Origin: Pseudomonas chlororaphis subsp. chlororaphis
Lineage (GTDB): Bacteria; Pseudomonadota; Gammaproteobacteria; Pseudomonadales; Pseudomonadaceae
NCBI RefSeq assembly: GCF_003945765.1
Contig: NZ_CP027712.1
Coordinates: 4,526,001-4,590,000 of the forward strand
Length of the DNA stretch: 64,000 bases
Direction of reading: 5' to 3'
Positions 10,704-20,152 of this stretch are shown here, one piece after another. The notes beneath the pieces were generated by a model, which was given only the letters and a program-made list of their open reading frames with translations, was not told where the DNA came from and did no database searches. Both the position numbers and the translations under genes were made by a program. Numbering within the stretch: position 1 is the stretch's first letter; the number at the start of each line of letters is the position of its first letter.

Positions 10704-11060
10704 GTGGAAATCTTCAAAGAATTTACCTTCGAATCCGCCCACCGCCTGCCCCATGTGCCTGCAGGCCACAAGTGCGGGCGCCTGCACGGCCACTCGTTCA
10801 AGGTAGCCATCCACCTGAGCGGCGACCTCGATCCGCACACCGGCTGGATTCGCGACTTCTCCGAGATCAAGGAGATCTTCAAGCCGCTCTACGAGCGCCT
10901 GGACCACAACTACCTGAACGACATCCCCGGCCTGGAAAACCCCACCAGCGAAGTGCTGGCCAAGTGGATCTGGAACGAGCTCAAACCCCTGCTGCCGGAG
11001 CTGAGTGCGATCCGCATTCACGAGACCTGCACCAGCGGCTGCATCTATCGCGGCGAATAA
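10704..11060 (+). CDS. queD: 6-carboxy-5,6,7,8-tetrahydropterin synthase QueD
   Basis: 118 residues, the normal length of QueD. It converts 7,8-dihydroneopterin triphosphate to 6-carboxytetrahydropterin in the synthesis of the tRNA base queuosine. Zinc ligands His13, His28 and His30 and catalytic Cys24 are seen in the motif CGRLHGHSF. The LDHNYLND and IHETCTSG segments supply the remaining active-site His and Glu. The start is a GTG at 10704, since no in-frame ATG fits. It is monocistronic here and ends at a strong terminator; no other queuosine gene is in the window. Confidence 0.93.
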   Translation: MEIFKEFTFESAHRLPHVPAGHKCGRLHGHSFKVAIHLSGDLDPHTGWIRDFSEIKEIFKPLYERLDHNYLNDIPGLENPTSEVLAKWIWNELKPLLPELSAIRIHETCTSGCIYRGE

Positions 11061-11076
11061 ACCGTCGTCCACCTGA

Positions 11077-11105
11077 AAAAAACCACCGCCCGCGGTGGTT
11101 TTTTT
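11077..11105 (+). terminator. Rho-independent terminator of queD
   Basis: AAAAAACCACCGC and its complement form a perfect stem around CC, followed by seven T residues, about 20 bases behind the queD stop codon. The A tract on the other side makes it usable on both strands. Confidence 0.9.
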
Positions 11106-11294
11106 ATGCCTATGCTTGCCCGCTCGGCCCTCGGCTCATAGCCACATCCGGCTTTACACCAACCCAGCCATGAGCGAAAACATCGCCTGTGCTCGCGCCG
11201 CGCTGACACCGAGACTCAGCGCGCCGAGAAGCATGGGCTGCGCCGGGCCTGCATGAGCAAGGCGCCGGACCGATCACCCACAGAGGACCACAAC

Positions 11295-12131
11295 ATGAGT
11301 GACTGGCCGCTGGATCGAACCTACAGCTTCAACGGACAAAAGGTGCGCTACGCCATTCAGGGTGACGGGCCGCCGCTGGTGTTCGTGCATGGCACGCCGT
11401 TTTCTTCCTACGTCTGGCACCGCATCGCCCCGCATTTCAGCGCCAGCCACCGGGTGCACTATTTCGACCTGCTGGGCTACGGCCAATCGGAACAGGCCGC
11501 CGGCCAGGATGTGTCCCTCGGCGTGCAGAACCAGCTGCTGGCCGAACTGCTGGAGCACTGGGGCCTGGAGCGCCCGGACGTGGTGGCCCACGACTTCGGT
11601 GGCGCCACCGCCCTGCGCACCCACCTGCTCAACGGCAAGGACTATCGCAGCCTGACCCTGCTCGACCCGGTGGCGCTGTCGCCCTGGGGTTCGCCGTTCG
11701 TGCAGCACGTGCGCCAGCATGAACAGGCCTTCAGCGGGGTGCCGGACTATATCCAGCGCGCCATAGTCCCGGCCTACATTCGTGGGGCAATCCAGCGCGA
11801 GATCCCCGACCGGGAACTGGCGCCCTATGTCCAGCCCTGGCTTGGCGCCAGCGGCCAGGCCGCCTTCTACCGGCAGATCGCGCAAATGGACGAGCGCTAT
11901 ACCGCGGAGGTGGCCGGGCTTTATCCCGGCATTCGCTGCCCGACCCAGATCCTCTGGGGCGAGGACGATCAGTGGATCCCCATCGAACGCGGGCGCCAGT
12001 TGCACCGGCTGATCCCCGGCTCGCGGTTCCAGGCGGTGCCCAACGCCGGCCACCTGCTGCAGGAAGACGCCCCGGAAGCCATCATCGCCGCGCTGCTGCG
12101 CTTTCTGCCCGAGGCCGGGAGCCAGGCATGA
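11295..12131 (+). CDS. Alpha/beta hydrolase with Asp nucleophile (haloalkane dehalogenase/epoxide hydrolase type)
   Basis: 278 residues. The oxyanion motif is HGTP (32-35), the nucleophile elbow VAHDFGGA places Asp100 where dehalogenases and epoxide hydrolases have Asp, the acid lies in ILWGEDDQWIP and the base His in NAGHLLQE. SSYVWHRI after HGTP is very like the dehalogenase SSYLWR. The two usual halide-stabilising positions (Asn in HGNP, Trp after the nucleophile) are Thr and Phe here, so dehalogenase activity is doubtful and an epoxide-hydrolase-like or other esterase role is possible. The start has AGAGGACC upstream. It overlaps the next gene by 4 bp (ATGA), suggesting a joint role. Confidence 0.8.
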   Translation: MSDWPLDRTYSFNGQKVRYAIQGDGPPLVFVHGTPFSSYVWHRIAPHFSASHRVHYFDLLGYGQSEQAAGQDVSLGVQNQLLAELLEHWGLERPDVVAHDFGGATALRTHLLNGKDYRSLTLLDPVALSPWGSPFVQHVRQHEQAFSGVPDYIQRAIVPAYIRGAIQREIPDRELAPYVQPWLGASGQAAFYRQIAQMDERYTAEVAGLYPGIRCPTQILWGEDDQWIPIERGRQLHRLIPGSRFQAVPNAGHLLQEDAPEAIIAALLRFLPEAGSQA

Positions 12132-12637
12132 GCCCACGTATCTACCTCGCCGGCTTCGATCTGTTTCGCCGCGATGCCATCGCCCGCGGCGAATACCTCA
12201 AGCACCTGTGCCAGGCCCAGGGCCTGCAAGGCCTCTACCCCTTCGACCAGCAGGTGCCGGCCCAGCCGACGCCGGAGCAGACCGCCCAATTGATCTGCCA
12301 GCAGAACATGCAGATGATCCGCGACTGCGACGCGGTGCTGGCCAACCTCAACGACTTTCGCGGCCTGGAGCCGGACTCCGGCACCGCCTTCGAGGTGGGC
12401 ATGGCCATCGCCCTGGGCAAACCGGTGTGGGCCTGGTTCGAGGCGCCCGCGACCCTGCGCGAACAAGTCTCCCATGACGCCGACGGCCGCGACGCCGAAG
12501 GTTTCCTGGTGGAGGACTTCCACCTGCCGCGCAACCTGATGCTGGCCTGCACCTGGGCCGGCCACAGCCGCAGCGCCGAAGAAGCCCTGCCGCGCCTGGC
12601 CGCCTACCTCGCCCAGCAACCGCCGCTCCGACAGTGA
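12128..12637 (+). CDS. Nucleoside 2-deoxyribosyltransferase family protein
   Basis: 169 residues. The fold starts with RIYLAGFDLF and has the conserved active-site segment EPDSGTAFEVGMA, whose Glu is the nucleophile in N-deoxyribosyltransferases, followed by GKPVWAWF. These enzymes swap or hydrolyse the base of deoxynucleosides; family relatives also act on damaged or modified nucleotides. The ATG overlaps the hydrolase stop (ATGA), so it is translationally coupled. A Nudix hydrolase follows 37 bp later, and cytosine uptake and deaminase genes come next, which fits a nucleobase-salvage or housecleaning cluster (inference). Confidence 0.82.
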   Translation: MSPRIYLAGFDLFRRDAIARGEYLKHLCQAQGLQGLYPFDQQVPAQPTPEQTAQLICQQNMQMIRDCDAVLANLNDFRGLEPDSGTAFEVGMAIALGKPVWAWFEAPATLREQVSHDADGRDAEGFLVEDFHLPRNLMLACTWAGHSRSAEEALPRLAAYLAQQPPLRQ

Positions 12638-12674
12638 CGGATTTGGCCCCAGCGATTACCTGAGGACACGCACC

Positions 12675-13298
12675 ATGGAAAACACCTGGCTCACCCACGC
12701 CAAACGCTTGCAGGCCTTGGCCTCCACCGGGCTGCATTTTTGCAAGGACCCGTTCGACCGCGAGCGTTACCAGGAAGTCGCCGACATCGCCCACAGCATG
12801 CTCGCGCAACTGGCCGACGTGCCCCTGGAACGCATCGCCGGCCTGGTGTCGGACTTCGCCAAACGCTACTCGACACCCCTAGTGGATGTGCGCGGCGCCT
12901 TGATCGAAGACCAGCGCATCCTCCTGGTCCGCGAACAGACCGACGGCCGCTGGGCCATGCCCGGCGGGTATGCCGACATCGGCCTGTCGGCCGCCGAAAA
13001 CATCGTCAAGGAGATCCACGAAGAGGCCGGGCTCAGCGTCTCGGCCCGCGCCCTCTACAGCGTCCGGCACAAGGCCAAGGGCCCCTTCACTCCCGACACC
13101 CGGGATTTCTACAAGCTGTATTTTCTCTGCGAGCGCAGTGAGCGCAGCGCCCCGGTGGCCGGCTCGGAAGTCAGCGACGCCGGGTTCTTCGCCCTCGACG
13201 CCCTGCCCGAACTGTCCCGCGGCCGCACCGTGGAAAGCGATATCGAAGCCGCCTTTGCCTTCCACCGCGGCGAAACCCGCCTGACCCTGTTCGATTGA
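12675..13298 (+). CDS. Nudix hydrolase (YjhB-type ADP-ribose/nucleotide pyrophosphatase)
   Basis: 207 residues with an N-terminal helical Nudix_N domain (about 1-65) and a catalytic Nudix domain. The Nudix box (98-120) reads G-x5-L-x7-KEIHEEAGL: the metal-binding glutamates 113, 116 and 117 are present, while the first Glu is Leu and Arg is Lys, variants shared by the YjhB-like group. These enzymes cleave nucleoside diphosphates linked to another moiety, often ADP-ribose. ATG 12675 follows GAGGACACGCACC. It is likely co-transcribed with the deoxyribosyltransferase. Confidence 0.87.
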   Translation: MENTWLTHAKRLQALASTGLHFCKDPFDRERYQEVADIAHSMLAQLADVPLERIAGLVSDFAKRYSTPLVDVRGALIEDQRILLVREQTDGRWAMPGGYADIGLSAAENIVKEIHEEAGLSVSARALYSVRHKAKGPFTPDTRDFYKLYFLCERSERSAPVAGSEVSDAGFFALDALPELSRGRTVESDIEAAFAFHRGETRLTLFD

Positions 13299-13526
13299 TC
13301 GGGCGTCCGTGATCCAATTTGTCTCACCGGCGCACCGCTTTCGCGCCTGAGCCGGCCAATCGGCCGCGCCGGAAAGCAAAAATCCCCTGTTTGTCTATAA
13401 ATCTCCTGCAGGTTGCACAACGCCAGCCGGGCGCCCCTGACCCTGGGGGCGTTGGCACGGCGACTGCAGCAGATGCCTGCGTCGCTTACGCACCAGGCCA
13501 CGCCTGGGCCAATCAGGGGAAGGCAC

Positions 13527-14798
13527 ATGACGCAGAACGATCCAGGCAACGACTACCCGCTCAGCGAAGTGCCGATGCACGCGCGCAAGGGCCTGGCCTC
13601 CACGGCCATGGTGCTGCTGGGCTTCACCTTTTTCACCGCCACCATGTTCGCCGGCGGCAAGCTCGGCGTGGCCTTCAGCTTTGGCCAGATGCTCGGGGTG
13701 ATCGTCCTCGGCAATCTGCTGCTGGGCCTGTACGCGGCAGGCCTGGGCTATATCGCCTTCAAGAGCGGCCTGAACTCGGTGCTGATGGGGCGCTTCTGTT
13801 TCGGCGAGGTGGGCAGCAAGCTCAGCGACCTGATCCTCGGCTTCACCCAGATCGGCTGGTACGCCTGGGGCACCGCCACCGCCGCGGTGGTGCTGGGCAA
13901 GTATTTCGAGTTGGGCCAGGACACTGTGCTGGGGCTGATGGTGCTGTTCGGCCTGATGTTCTGCGCCACCGCCTACGTCGGTTATCGCGGGCTGGAAATC
14001 CTCTCCTGGATCGCGGTGCCGGCCATGGCCCTGCTGCTGTTGCTGTCGATGTGGGTGGCCACGGTCAAGGTCGGCGGCCTCGATGGGTTGCTGGCCGTGG
14101 TGCCGAGCGCCAGCCTCGACCTGTCCACGGCCATCACCCTGGTGTTCGGTACCTTCGTCAGCGGCGCCACCCAGGCCACCAACTGGACGCGCTTTTCCCG
14201 CTCGGCCAGGGTCGCGGTGCTGGCCAGCCTGATCGGCTTCTTCATCGGCAACGGCCTGATGGTGCTGATCGGGGCCTACGGCGCCATCGTCTACCAGCAG
14301 CCGGACGTGGTCGAAGTGCTGCTGTTGCAGGGCTTCGCCATGGCCGCCATGGCCATGCTCCTGCTGAACATCTGGAGCACCCAGGACAACACCATCTACA
14401 ACTTCGCCGTCGCCGGCTGCAACCTGCTGCGCACTGGCCGACGCAAGACCGTGACCCTGGCCGGGGCGGTGATCGGCACCCTGCTGGCGCTGCTGGGCAT
14501 GTACGACATGCTGGTGCCCTACCTGATTCTGCTGGGCACGGTGATCCCGCCGATTGGCGGGGTGATCATGGCCGACTTCTTCTATCGCTACCGCGGCCAG
14601 TACCCGCGCCTGGCCGACAGCAAATTGCCGGCGTTCAACTGGGCCGGCCTGGGCGCCTATGCCATCGGCACCGTGGCGGCCTTCGGCTCGCCCTGGGTCG
14701 CGCCACTGGTAGGCATCGCGGCCGCCGCCCTGAGCTACATGCTGCTGAGCAGCCTGCTCGGCGCACGCGCCACCACCGCCGCGGACATCCAGGCATGA
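13527..14798 (+). CDS. codB: Cytosine permease CodB
   Basis: 423 residues with about 12 membrane helices, of the nucleobase:cation symporter-1 family. The N-terminal cytoplasmic segment NDYPLSEVPMHARKGLASTAMVLLG is typical of CodB, and helix 1 runs into FTFFTATMFAGGKLG. It imports cytosine with a cation for the deaminase encoded 78 bp downstream. The ATG has AGGGGAAGG upstream. The 228 bp before it contain a G/C-rich hairpin around 13426-13460 with CGCCCC/GGGGGCG pairing; this might be a leader structure but no riboswitch class was recognised. Confidence 0.93.
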   Translation: MTQNDPGNDYPLSEVPMHARKGLASTAMVLLGFTFFTATMFAGGKLGVAFSFGQMLGVIVLGNLLLGLYAAGLGYIAFKSGLNSVLMGRFCFGEVGSKLSDLILGFTQIGWYAWGTATAAVVLGKYFELGQDTVLGLMVLFGLMFCATAYVGYRGLEILSWIAVPAMALLLLLSMWVATVKVGGLDGLLAVVPSASLDLSTAITLVFGTFVSGATQATNWTRFSRSARVAVLASLIGFFIGNGLMVLIGAYGAIVYQQPDVVEVLLLQGFAMAAMAMLLLNIWSTQDNTIYNFAVAGCNLLRTGRRKTVTLAGAVIGTLLALLGMYDMLVPYLILLGTVIPPIGGVIMADFFYRYRGQYPRLADSKLPAFNWAGLGAYAIGTVAAFGSPWVAPLVGIAAAALSYMLLSSLLGARATTAADIQA

Positions 14799-14876
14799 GC
14801 CCGGGCCACGCGACGTTGCGGCCGCCGGCCCGAGCGCCGTACCCTGACCGCCTGGATTGAAAAAGGAATCGCTCCG

Positions 14877-16130
14877 ATGCTCATCATCAACGCCCGCCTG
14901 CGCAACCGCGAAGGCCTGCACGAACTGCACCTGGAGAACGGTCGCATCGCCAGCATCGCCCGGCAGACCGAAGCCCCGACCCTGGGCCCCGACGACCTCG
15001 ACGCCGGCGGCAACCTGGTGGTGCCGCCCTTCGTCGAGCCGCACATTCACCTGGACGCCACTCTCACCGCGGGCGAGCCGCGCTGGAACATGAGCGGCAC
15101 CCTGTTCGAAGGCATCGAATGCTGGGGCGAGCGCAAGGTCACCATCACCCAGGAAGACACCAAGGCCCGCGCCCGCAAAACCCTGCGCGCCCTCGCCGCC
15201 CACGGCATCCAGCACGTGCGCACTCATGTCGATGTCACCGACCCGGAGCTGACCGCGCTCAAGGCCATGCTCGAAGTGCGCGAGCAAAGCGCGCACCTGG
15301 TCGACATGCAGATCGTCGCCTTCCCCCAGGAAGGCATCGAAAGCTACCGCAACGGCCGCGAACTGATGGAAGAGGCGATCCGCCTGGGCGCCGATGTGGT
15401 GGGCGGCATTCCGCACTTCGAGTACACCCGCGACCAGGGCGTCAGCTCGGTGAAGTTCCTCATGGACCTGGCCGAACGCACCGGCTGCCTGGTGGACGTG
15501 CATTGCGACGAGACCGACGACCCGCACTCGCGTTTTCTCGAAGTGCTGGCCGAGGAGGCCCGCAGCCGCGACATGGGTTCGCGGGTGACCGCCAGCCATA
15601 CCACCGCCATGGGCTCCTACGACAATGCGTACTGCGCCAAGCTGTTCCGCCTGCTCGGCCACTCGGGCATCAGCTTCGTTTCCTGCCCCACCGAAAGCAT
15701 CCACCTGCAGGGGCGCTTCGACAGCTTCCCGAAACGCCGCGGCGTGACGCGGGTCAACGAGCTGCTGGAAGCCGGGATGAACGTGTGTTTCGGCCAGGAC
15801 TCGATCGTCGATCCCTGGTACCCGCTGGGTAACGGCAACATCCTGCGGGTGCTGGAAGCCGGCCTGCACATCTGCCACATGCTCGGCTACCGCAACCTGC
15901 AGAGCGCCCTCGACCTGGTCACCGACAACAGCGCCAAGGCCCTGGCCCTGGGCGAGCGTTACGGCCTGGAAGAAGGCCGGCCGGCCAACCTGCTGATCCT
16001 GTCGGCCGACAGCGACTACGAAATGATCCGCAGCCAAGGCTTGGCGCTGTACTCGATCCGCGACGGCAAGGTGCTGATGAAACGGCAGATGGCCCAGGTC
16101 GAGCTGCCGGGTGATGCGGGGTTTGTGTAA
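14877..16130 (+). CDS. codA: Cytosine deaminase CodA
   Basis: 417 residues, close to the 427 of E. coli CodA. It is an amidohydrolase that converts cytosine to uracil and ammonia. Metal-binding and catalytic groups are visible: PHIHLD (two His), VDVHCDETDD (His and Glu), VTASHTTAMGSYD (His) and CFGQDSIVDPWYPLG (Asp). The short gap to codB and shared orientation make codBA one operon for use of external cytosine as a nitrogen or pyrimidine source. The start follows AAAAAGGAATCGCTCCG. A dispersed hairpin and a REP doublet follow the stop. Confidence 0.95.
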   Translation: MLIINARLRNREGLHELHLENGRIASIARQTEAPTLGPDDLDAGGNLVVPPFVEPHIHLDATLTAGEPRWNMSGTLFEGIECWGERKVTITQEDTKARARKTLRALAAHGIQHVRTHVDVTDPELTALKAMLEVREQSAHLVDMQIVAFPQEGIESYRNGRELMEEAIRLGADVVGGIPHFEYTRDQGVSSVKFLMDLAERTGCLVDVHCDETDDPHSRFLEVLAEEARSRDMGSRVTASHTTAMGSYDNAYCAKLFRLLGHSGISFVSCPTESIHLQGRFDSFPKRRGVTRVNELLEAGMNVCFGQDSIVDPWYPLGNGNILRVLEAGLHICHMLGYRNLQSALDLVTDNSAKALALGERYGLEEGRPANLLILSADSDYEMIRSQGLALYSIRDGKVLMKRQMAQVELPGDAGFV

Positions 16131-16146
16131 TGGCCGCTGACGTCAT

Positions 16147-16213
16147 CGCGGGCAAGCCTCGCGCCTACAGAAGCAGGTTGCATATTCCTCTGTAGGAGCG
16201 AGGCTTGCCCGCG
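16147..16213. repeat. Dispersed hairpin repeat downstream of codA
   Basis: CGCGGGCAAGCCTCGC at 16147-16162 pairs perfectly with 16198-16213; inside it CCTACAGA pairs with TCTGTAGG. This is the GCGGGCAAGCCTCGCTCCTACA type of Pseudomonas intergenic repeat, set between the convergent codA and DapF-like genes. Confidence 0.8.
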
Positions 16214-16253
16214 AAGGCGATCCACCAGCATCCATCGCACTCCAGCCCTTCCC

Positions 16254-16357
16254 TGTAGCCGCTGCCGCAGGCTGCGCAAAGATCCGCAGGATCTTCCGGC
16301 GTCCCTGAGATCGCTGCGACCGTGCCGGTCGATCGCAGCCTGCGGCAGCGGCTACAG
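16254..16357. repeat. REP doublet providing the stop codon of the next gene
   Basis: Opposed arms TGTAGCCGCTGCCGCAGGC from 16254 and the complement ending at 16357. The right arm overlaps the last codon of the minus-strand DapF-like gene, whose TAG stop (16354-16352) is the TAG of the conserved TGTAGCC end. Confidence 0.8.
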
Positions 16358-17344
16358 GGCGCGGGCGGTACCGAACAGGCTGACCCGCACCAGCTCCCCA
16401 CCCCGCTCCTCCAGGCGCAGCGGCGCGGTGCCGCCGGGCATCACCACCGCGACTTCGCCGGCCTTGACCCAACCGACCCGCCACGCCGCGCTGGCCACCG
16501 CGCTGGCGCTGGTGCCGGAGGATGCCGTGGGGCCTTCGCCGCGTTCGAACACCCGTGCAGCGATGCGCTGCGGGCCCTCCAGCCACGCCCATTGCAGGTT
16601 CACCCCGGCCGGACAGGGTTCACCGCTGCCGGTGGGCAGGGCGTAGGCGATACGGGTCAGGGCCTCGGCCAGGGGCGCTTCGCTCATCTGCCGGTTGCCC
16701 GGCAAGGCGCTGGCATCGCTGACCAGGGTCACGCAATGGGGGTTGCCGATACGCACGAACTGGCTACGGCTCCATTGCGGGTGCAACCGCGCCAGCCCGC
16801 GCACCCGGCTCAGCTCGACACAGCTCGAACCGTCATTCTCGACCCCGTGTTGCGCACCCACGGCGTGTGGGCCGAACGCCGGTTGCCCGAGGTCCAGCCA
16901 GAAACCGGACACCCCGGCGACCTGTGCCGGCTCGACCAGGGTCGCCAGCGGCGACACCCCGTCCGGCTTGTCGTGATGCACCCGCAGCTGCGCAGGCCCC
17001 TGGGCCGGCAGCAGCCCTTGCTCGGTCAAGGCCTGGGAAAAGATGGTCAGGCCGTTGCCGCTGCGCTCGGCCAGGGTGCCGTCGGTGTTGACGATCAGCA
17101 GGTCGAACGGCGGCGCGTCCTGGAACGGCCCGACCAGCAAACCGTCGCTGCGATGGGCCTTGGCCCCTGCCGGCCGGGTACCGGAGGGCCAACTGCACAG
17201 GGCTTCGATGGCCTGCTCGCTCCAATTGGCCCGGGCCAGCGCCGCCTCGGCCGCGCTGGCCGGCAAGGCGATCCCCAACCGGCGTACCGCCTCGGGCGCC
17301 ACCACGCCGTAAAGATTGCCGCGGGCATCGTAGAAAGCAGTCAT
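16352..17344 (-). CDS. DapF-fold (diaminopimelate epimerase-like) protein lacking both catalytic cysteines
   Basis: 330 residues with the two-lobe layout of diaminopimelate epimerase: NTDGTLAERSGNGLTIF in the N-lobe and FERGEGPTASSGTSASA in the C-lobe, plus VRIGNPHCV. In DapF the equivalent loops carry the acid/base cysteine pair (CGNG and CGTG). Here Ser95 and Ser276 stand in their places, so a normal two-base epimerase mechanism is unlikely. The true dapF would be elsewhere, so this is a paralogue with another reaction, possibly an isomerase of the wider DapF/PhzF/proline-racemase fold, or a binding protein. The start ATG has GGAGCCC upstream. It lies 76 bp downstream of gudD and may be co-transcribed with it. 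Confidence 0.75.
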   Translation of the reverse strand: MTAFYDARGNLYGVVAPEAVRRLGIALPASAAEAALARANWSEQAIEALCSWPSGTRPAGAKAHRSDGLLVGPFQDAPPFDLLIVNTDGTLAERSGNGLTIFSQALTEQGLLPAQGPAQLRVHHDKPDGVSPLATLVEPAQVAGVSGFWLDLGQPAFGPHAVGAQHGVENDGSSCVELSRVRGLARLHPQWSRSQFVRIGNPHCVTLVSDASALPGNRQMSEAPLAEALTRIAYALPTGSGEPCPAGVNLQWAWLEGPQRIAARVFERGEGPTASSGTSASAVASAAWRVGWVKAGEVAVVMPGGTAPLRLEERGGELVRVSLFGTARAL

Positions 17345-17420
17345 TGCAGGGCTCCAAAAGCAGACGAGCCGCTGACATTACTGTGAATGCAGCGGCCCGG
17401 CCAAGCCCCTCCTGCCTGGC

Positions 17421-18776
17421 TCAGCGCACCAGGCACGGCTGCTTGTTGTCGAAGCGCCAGCCCGGGATCAGGAACTGCATGGCCACACTGTCGTCCCGCG
17501 CGCCCAGGCCCCGGCTGTTGTACAGCTCATGGGCGCGGGCCAGCGCGTCCAGGTCCAGTTCGACGCCCAGCCCCGGCGTCTGCGGCACCGCCACGCAGCC
17601 CTCGACGATCTGCAGCGGATTGCGGGTCAGGTGCTGGCCGTCCTGCCAGATCCAGTGGGTGTCGATGGCGGTGATCTCGCCCGGCGCCGCGGCCGCCACA
17701 TGGGTGAACATGGCCAGGGAAATGTCGAAGTGGTTGTTGGAATGCGAGCCCCAGGTCAGGCCCCATTCATGGCACATCTGCGCCACCCGCACCGAACCCT
17801 GCATCGTCCAGAAATGCGGATCGGCCAGGGGAATGTCCACCGCTTGCAACTGGATCGCGTGGCCCATTTCCCGCCAGTCGGTGGCGATCATGTTGGTCGC
17901 CGTGGGCAGCCCGGTGGCGCGGCGGAATTCGGCCATCACCTCGCGCCCGGAGTAACCGTTTTCCGCGCCGCAGGGGTCTTCGGCATAGGCCAGCACCCGG
18001 TGTTGATCGCGACACAGGGCGATCGCCTGTTTCAGCGACCAGGCACCGTTGGGGTCGAGGGTGATGCGCGCCTTGGGAAAGCATTCGGCCAGGGCGGTGA
18101 CGGCCTCCATTTCCTCTTCGCCGCGCAGCACGCCGCCCTTGAGCTTGAAGTCGTTGAAGCCATACCGCGCCTTGGCCGCCTCGGCCAGGCGCACGATGCT
18201 CTCGGCGTTCAGCGCCGGTTCATGGCGCAGGCGCAGCCAGGCATCGTCGGCCTCGGCTTCGTTGCGGTAGGCCAGGTCGGTCTGGTGCCGGTCGCCGATG
18301 TAGAACAGGTAGCCGAGCATCTTCACCGATTCGCGTTGCTGGCCTTCGCCGAGCAGCGCCGCCACCGGCACCCCGAGAAACTGGCCGAGCAGGTCGAGCA
18401 GCGCCGCTTCCAGCGCGGTCACCGCATGGATGGCGATGCGCAGGTCGAAAGTCTGCTGGCCCCGCCCGCCGGCATCGCGCTCGGCAAAGCGCTGGCGCAC
18501 CTGGTTGAGCAGCTTCTGGTAATGGCCGATGGACTGGCCGACCAGCAGTTCGCGGGCCTCCTCGAGGGTCGCGCGAATCCGCTCGCCCCCCGGCACTTCA
18601 CCGACCCCGGTGTTACCGGCGCTGTCGGTAAGGATCACGATATTGCGGGTGAAAAACGGGCCATGGGCGCCGCTGAGGTTGAGCAGCATGCTGTCATGCC
18701 CGGCCACCGGTACCACTTGCAGTCGGGTGACAAGCGGTGTCTGGCCAGGGTGATGATGGGTGGATTCAAAAGTCAT
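17421..18776 (-). CDS. gudD: Glucarate dehydratase GudD
   Basis: 451 residues, the usual length. It is an enolase-superfamily enzyme that dehydrates D-glucarate (and L-idarate) to 5-keto-4-deoxy-D-glucarate. Visible active-site parts are the FKLKGG lysines, metal ligands in [16 protein letters not shown] and ATNMIATDW, and the catalytic His in [16 protein letters not shown] 18776 with CAGGAACCGACCC is taken as start; the open frame continues upstream through the gudP gene in another frame and is not coding there. It lies 23 bp downstream of gudP and forms the glucarate uptake and breakdown operon. Confidence 0.95.
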   Translation of the reverse strand: MTFESTHHHPGQTPLVTRLQVVPVAGHDSMLLNLSGAHGPFFTRNIVILTDSAGNTGVGEVPGGERIRATLEEARELLVGQSIGHYQKLLNQVRQRFAERDAGGRGQQTFDLRIAIHAVTALEAALLDLLGQFLGVPVAALLGEGQQRESVKMLGYLFYIGDRHQTDLAYRNEAEADDAWLRLRHEPALNAESIVRLAEAAKARYGFNDFKLKGGVLRGEEEMEAVTALAECFPKARITLDPNGAWSLKQAIALCRDQHRVLAYAEDPCGAENGYSGREVMAEFRRATGLPTATNMIATDWREMGHAIQLQAVDIPLADPHFWTMQGSVRVAQMCHEWGLTWGSHSNNHFDISLAMFTHVAAAAPGEITAIDTHWIWQDGQHLTRNPLQIVEGCVAVPQTPGLGVELDLDALARAHELYNSRGLGARDDSVAMQFLIPGWRFDNKQPCLVR

Positions 18777-18799
18777 GGGTCGGTTCCTGTCGGCAAAGG

Positions 18800-20152
18800 T
18801 CAGTGGGTTTTGTCCAGCAGCGGGCGGGCATCGTCCAAGGGCGTCGGCATGACATGGGCCTTGGGCCGGGTGCGGGCGAAAAACACGATGATCGCGGCGA
18901 TGATCGAGGTCGCCGCCAGGCCGTACAGGCCCCCCTGGATCGACCCGGTGCGCTGCTCCAGCAGGCCGAAGGTGGCCGGGGCGACGAAGCCGCCGAGGTT
19001 GCCGATGGAGTTGATCAGGGCGATCACCGCGGCGGCGATGCGCGCATCCAGGTAGGCCTGGGGAATCGGCCAGAACAGCGCGGATGCCGACTTGAAGCCG
19101 ATAGCGGCGAAGCACACGGCGACGAAGGCGAACACCGGCCCGCCGGTGGTGGACAGGAACATCCCCGCGGCCGCCACCAGCAAGGCGCTGGCGACCCAGG
19201 CCTGCTGGAACTTCCATTTGCCGGACGCCGCGGCGAAGGCATACATGGCGATGATCGAGATCAGCCAGGGAATGGAATTGAAGAAACCCACCTGCAGGTC
19301 ACTGAGGTCGCCCATCTTCTTGATGATGCTCGGCAGCCAGAAGGTCGCGGCATAGATGGTCAGCTGGATGCAGAAGTAGATCAGGCAGAACAGCAGGATC
19401 TGCCGGTCCTTGAGCAGGGTCCAGAGCGACGGCTTGACCGGCATCGCCGCTTCGCGCTCGCGCTGTTCGCTGTCGATCGCCCGCACCAGCGCCTCCTGCT
19501 CGCCGGGGCTCAACCACTTGGCGTCGCGGGGCGTGGAGTCGAGCCAGAACCAGACAAAACCGCAGAGCAGCACCGAGGCCATGCCCTCGACGATGAACAT
19601 CCACTGCCAGCCGTGCCAGCCCAGGCCCTCGATCTGCAACAGCGCTCCGGACAATGGGCCGGAGACCAGTGAAGCCACGGCCGAACCGCTTAGGAAAATG
19701 GCGATCGCCTTGCCCCGCTCCACCCCGGGCAGCCAGCGGGTGAAGTAGTAGATCACCCCGGGGAAGAACCCGGCCTCGGCCACCCCCAGCAGGAAGCGCA
19801 GCACATAGAACTGGGTTTCGTTCTGCACGAAGGCCATGGCCGTGGCCACCAGCCCCCAGGTGAACATGATGCGGGTCAGCCAGATCCGCGCGCCGACCCG
19901 CTGCAACAGCATGTTGGATGGCACTTCGAACAGCGCGTAACCGATGAAGAACAGCCCGGCGCCAAAACCGTAGGCCGCGGCGCCGATGCCCAGGTCATGT
20001 TCCAGGTGGGTGCGGACGAAGCCGATGTTGACCCGGTCGATGTAGTTGACGATGAACATGATGACGAACAGCGGCAGCACATGGCGCTTGACCTTCGCCA
20101 CGGCGATGGCCAGCAGGGAATCGTCGCCGGCCGGATTGAGGGTGGTATTCAC
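18800..20152 (-). CDS. gudP: D-glucarate/galactarate MFS transporter GudP
   Basis: 450 residues with 12 membrane helices, of the anion:cation symporter branch of the major facilitator superfamily. Signatures are [10 protein letters not shown] in helix 1, [16 protein letters not shown] in the helix 2-3 loop, and [20 protein letters not shown]. The neighbouring gudD and divergent GntR regulator support aldarate as substrate. The start is a GTG at 20152 preceded by GAGAGGCATC. A possible second operator half-site (ACTTGTATGA, minus strand 20227-20218) lies about 65 bp upstream of the start. Confidence 0.9.
   Translation of the reverse strand: MNTTLNPAGDDSLLAIAVAKVKRHVLPLFVIMFIVNYIDRVNIGFVRTHLEHDLGIGAAAYGFGAGLFFIGYALFEVPSNMLLQRVGARIWLTRIMFTWGLVATAMAFVQNETQFYVLRFLLGVAEAGFFPGVIYYFTRWLPGVERGKAIAIFLSGSAVASLVSGPLSGALLQIEGLGWHGWQWMFIVEGMASVLLCGFVWFWLDSTPRDAKWLSPGEQEALVRAIDSEQREREAAMPVKPSLWTLLKDRQILLFCLIYFCIQLTIYAATFWLPSIIKKMGDLSDLQVGFFNSIPWLISIIAMYAFAAASGKWKFQQAWVASALLVAAAGMFLSTTGGPVFAFVAVCFAAIGFKSASALFWPIPQAYLDARIAAAVIALINSIGNLGGFVAPATFGLLEQRTGSIQGGLYGLAATSIIAAIIVFFARTRPKAHVMPTPLDDARPLLDKTH

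Noticed and set aside
13426..13460. Possible riboswitch in the codB leader
   Set aside because: Only a simple G/C-rich hairpin is visible; no conserved aptamer core of a purine, preQ1 or other class could be identified.
13395..16037. 880-codon minus-strand frame opposite codB-codA
   Set aside because: Composition is typical of a shadow frame; the plus-strand genes are unambiguous.
18777..19217. N-terminal extension of gudD frame over gudP
   Set aside because: The added residues are Arg/Pro-rich antisense-like sequence in another frame of gudP; the ATG at 18776 with a ribosome-binding site fits GudD length.
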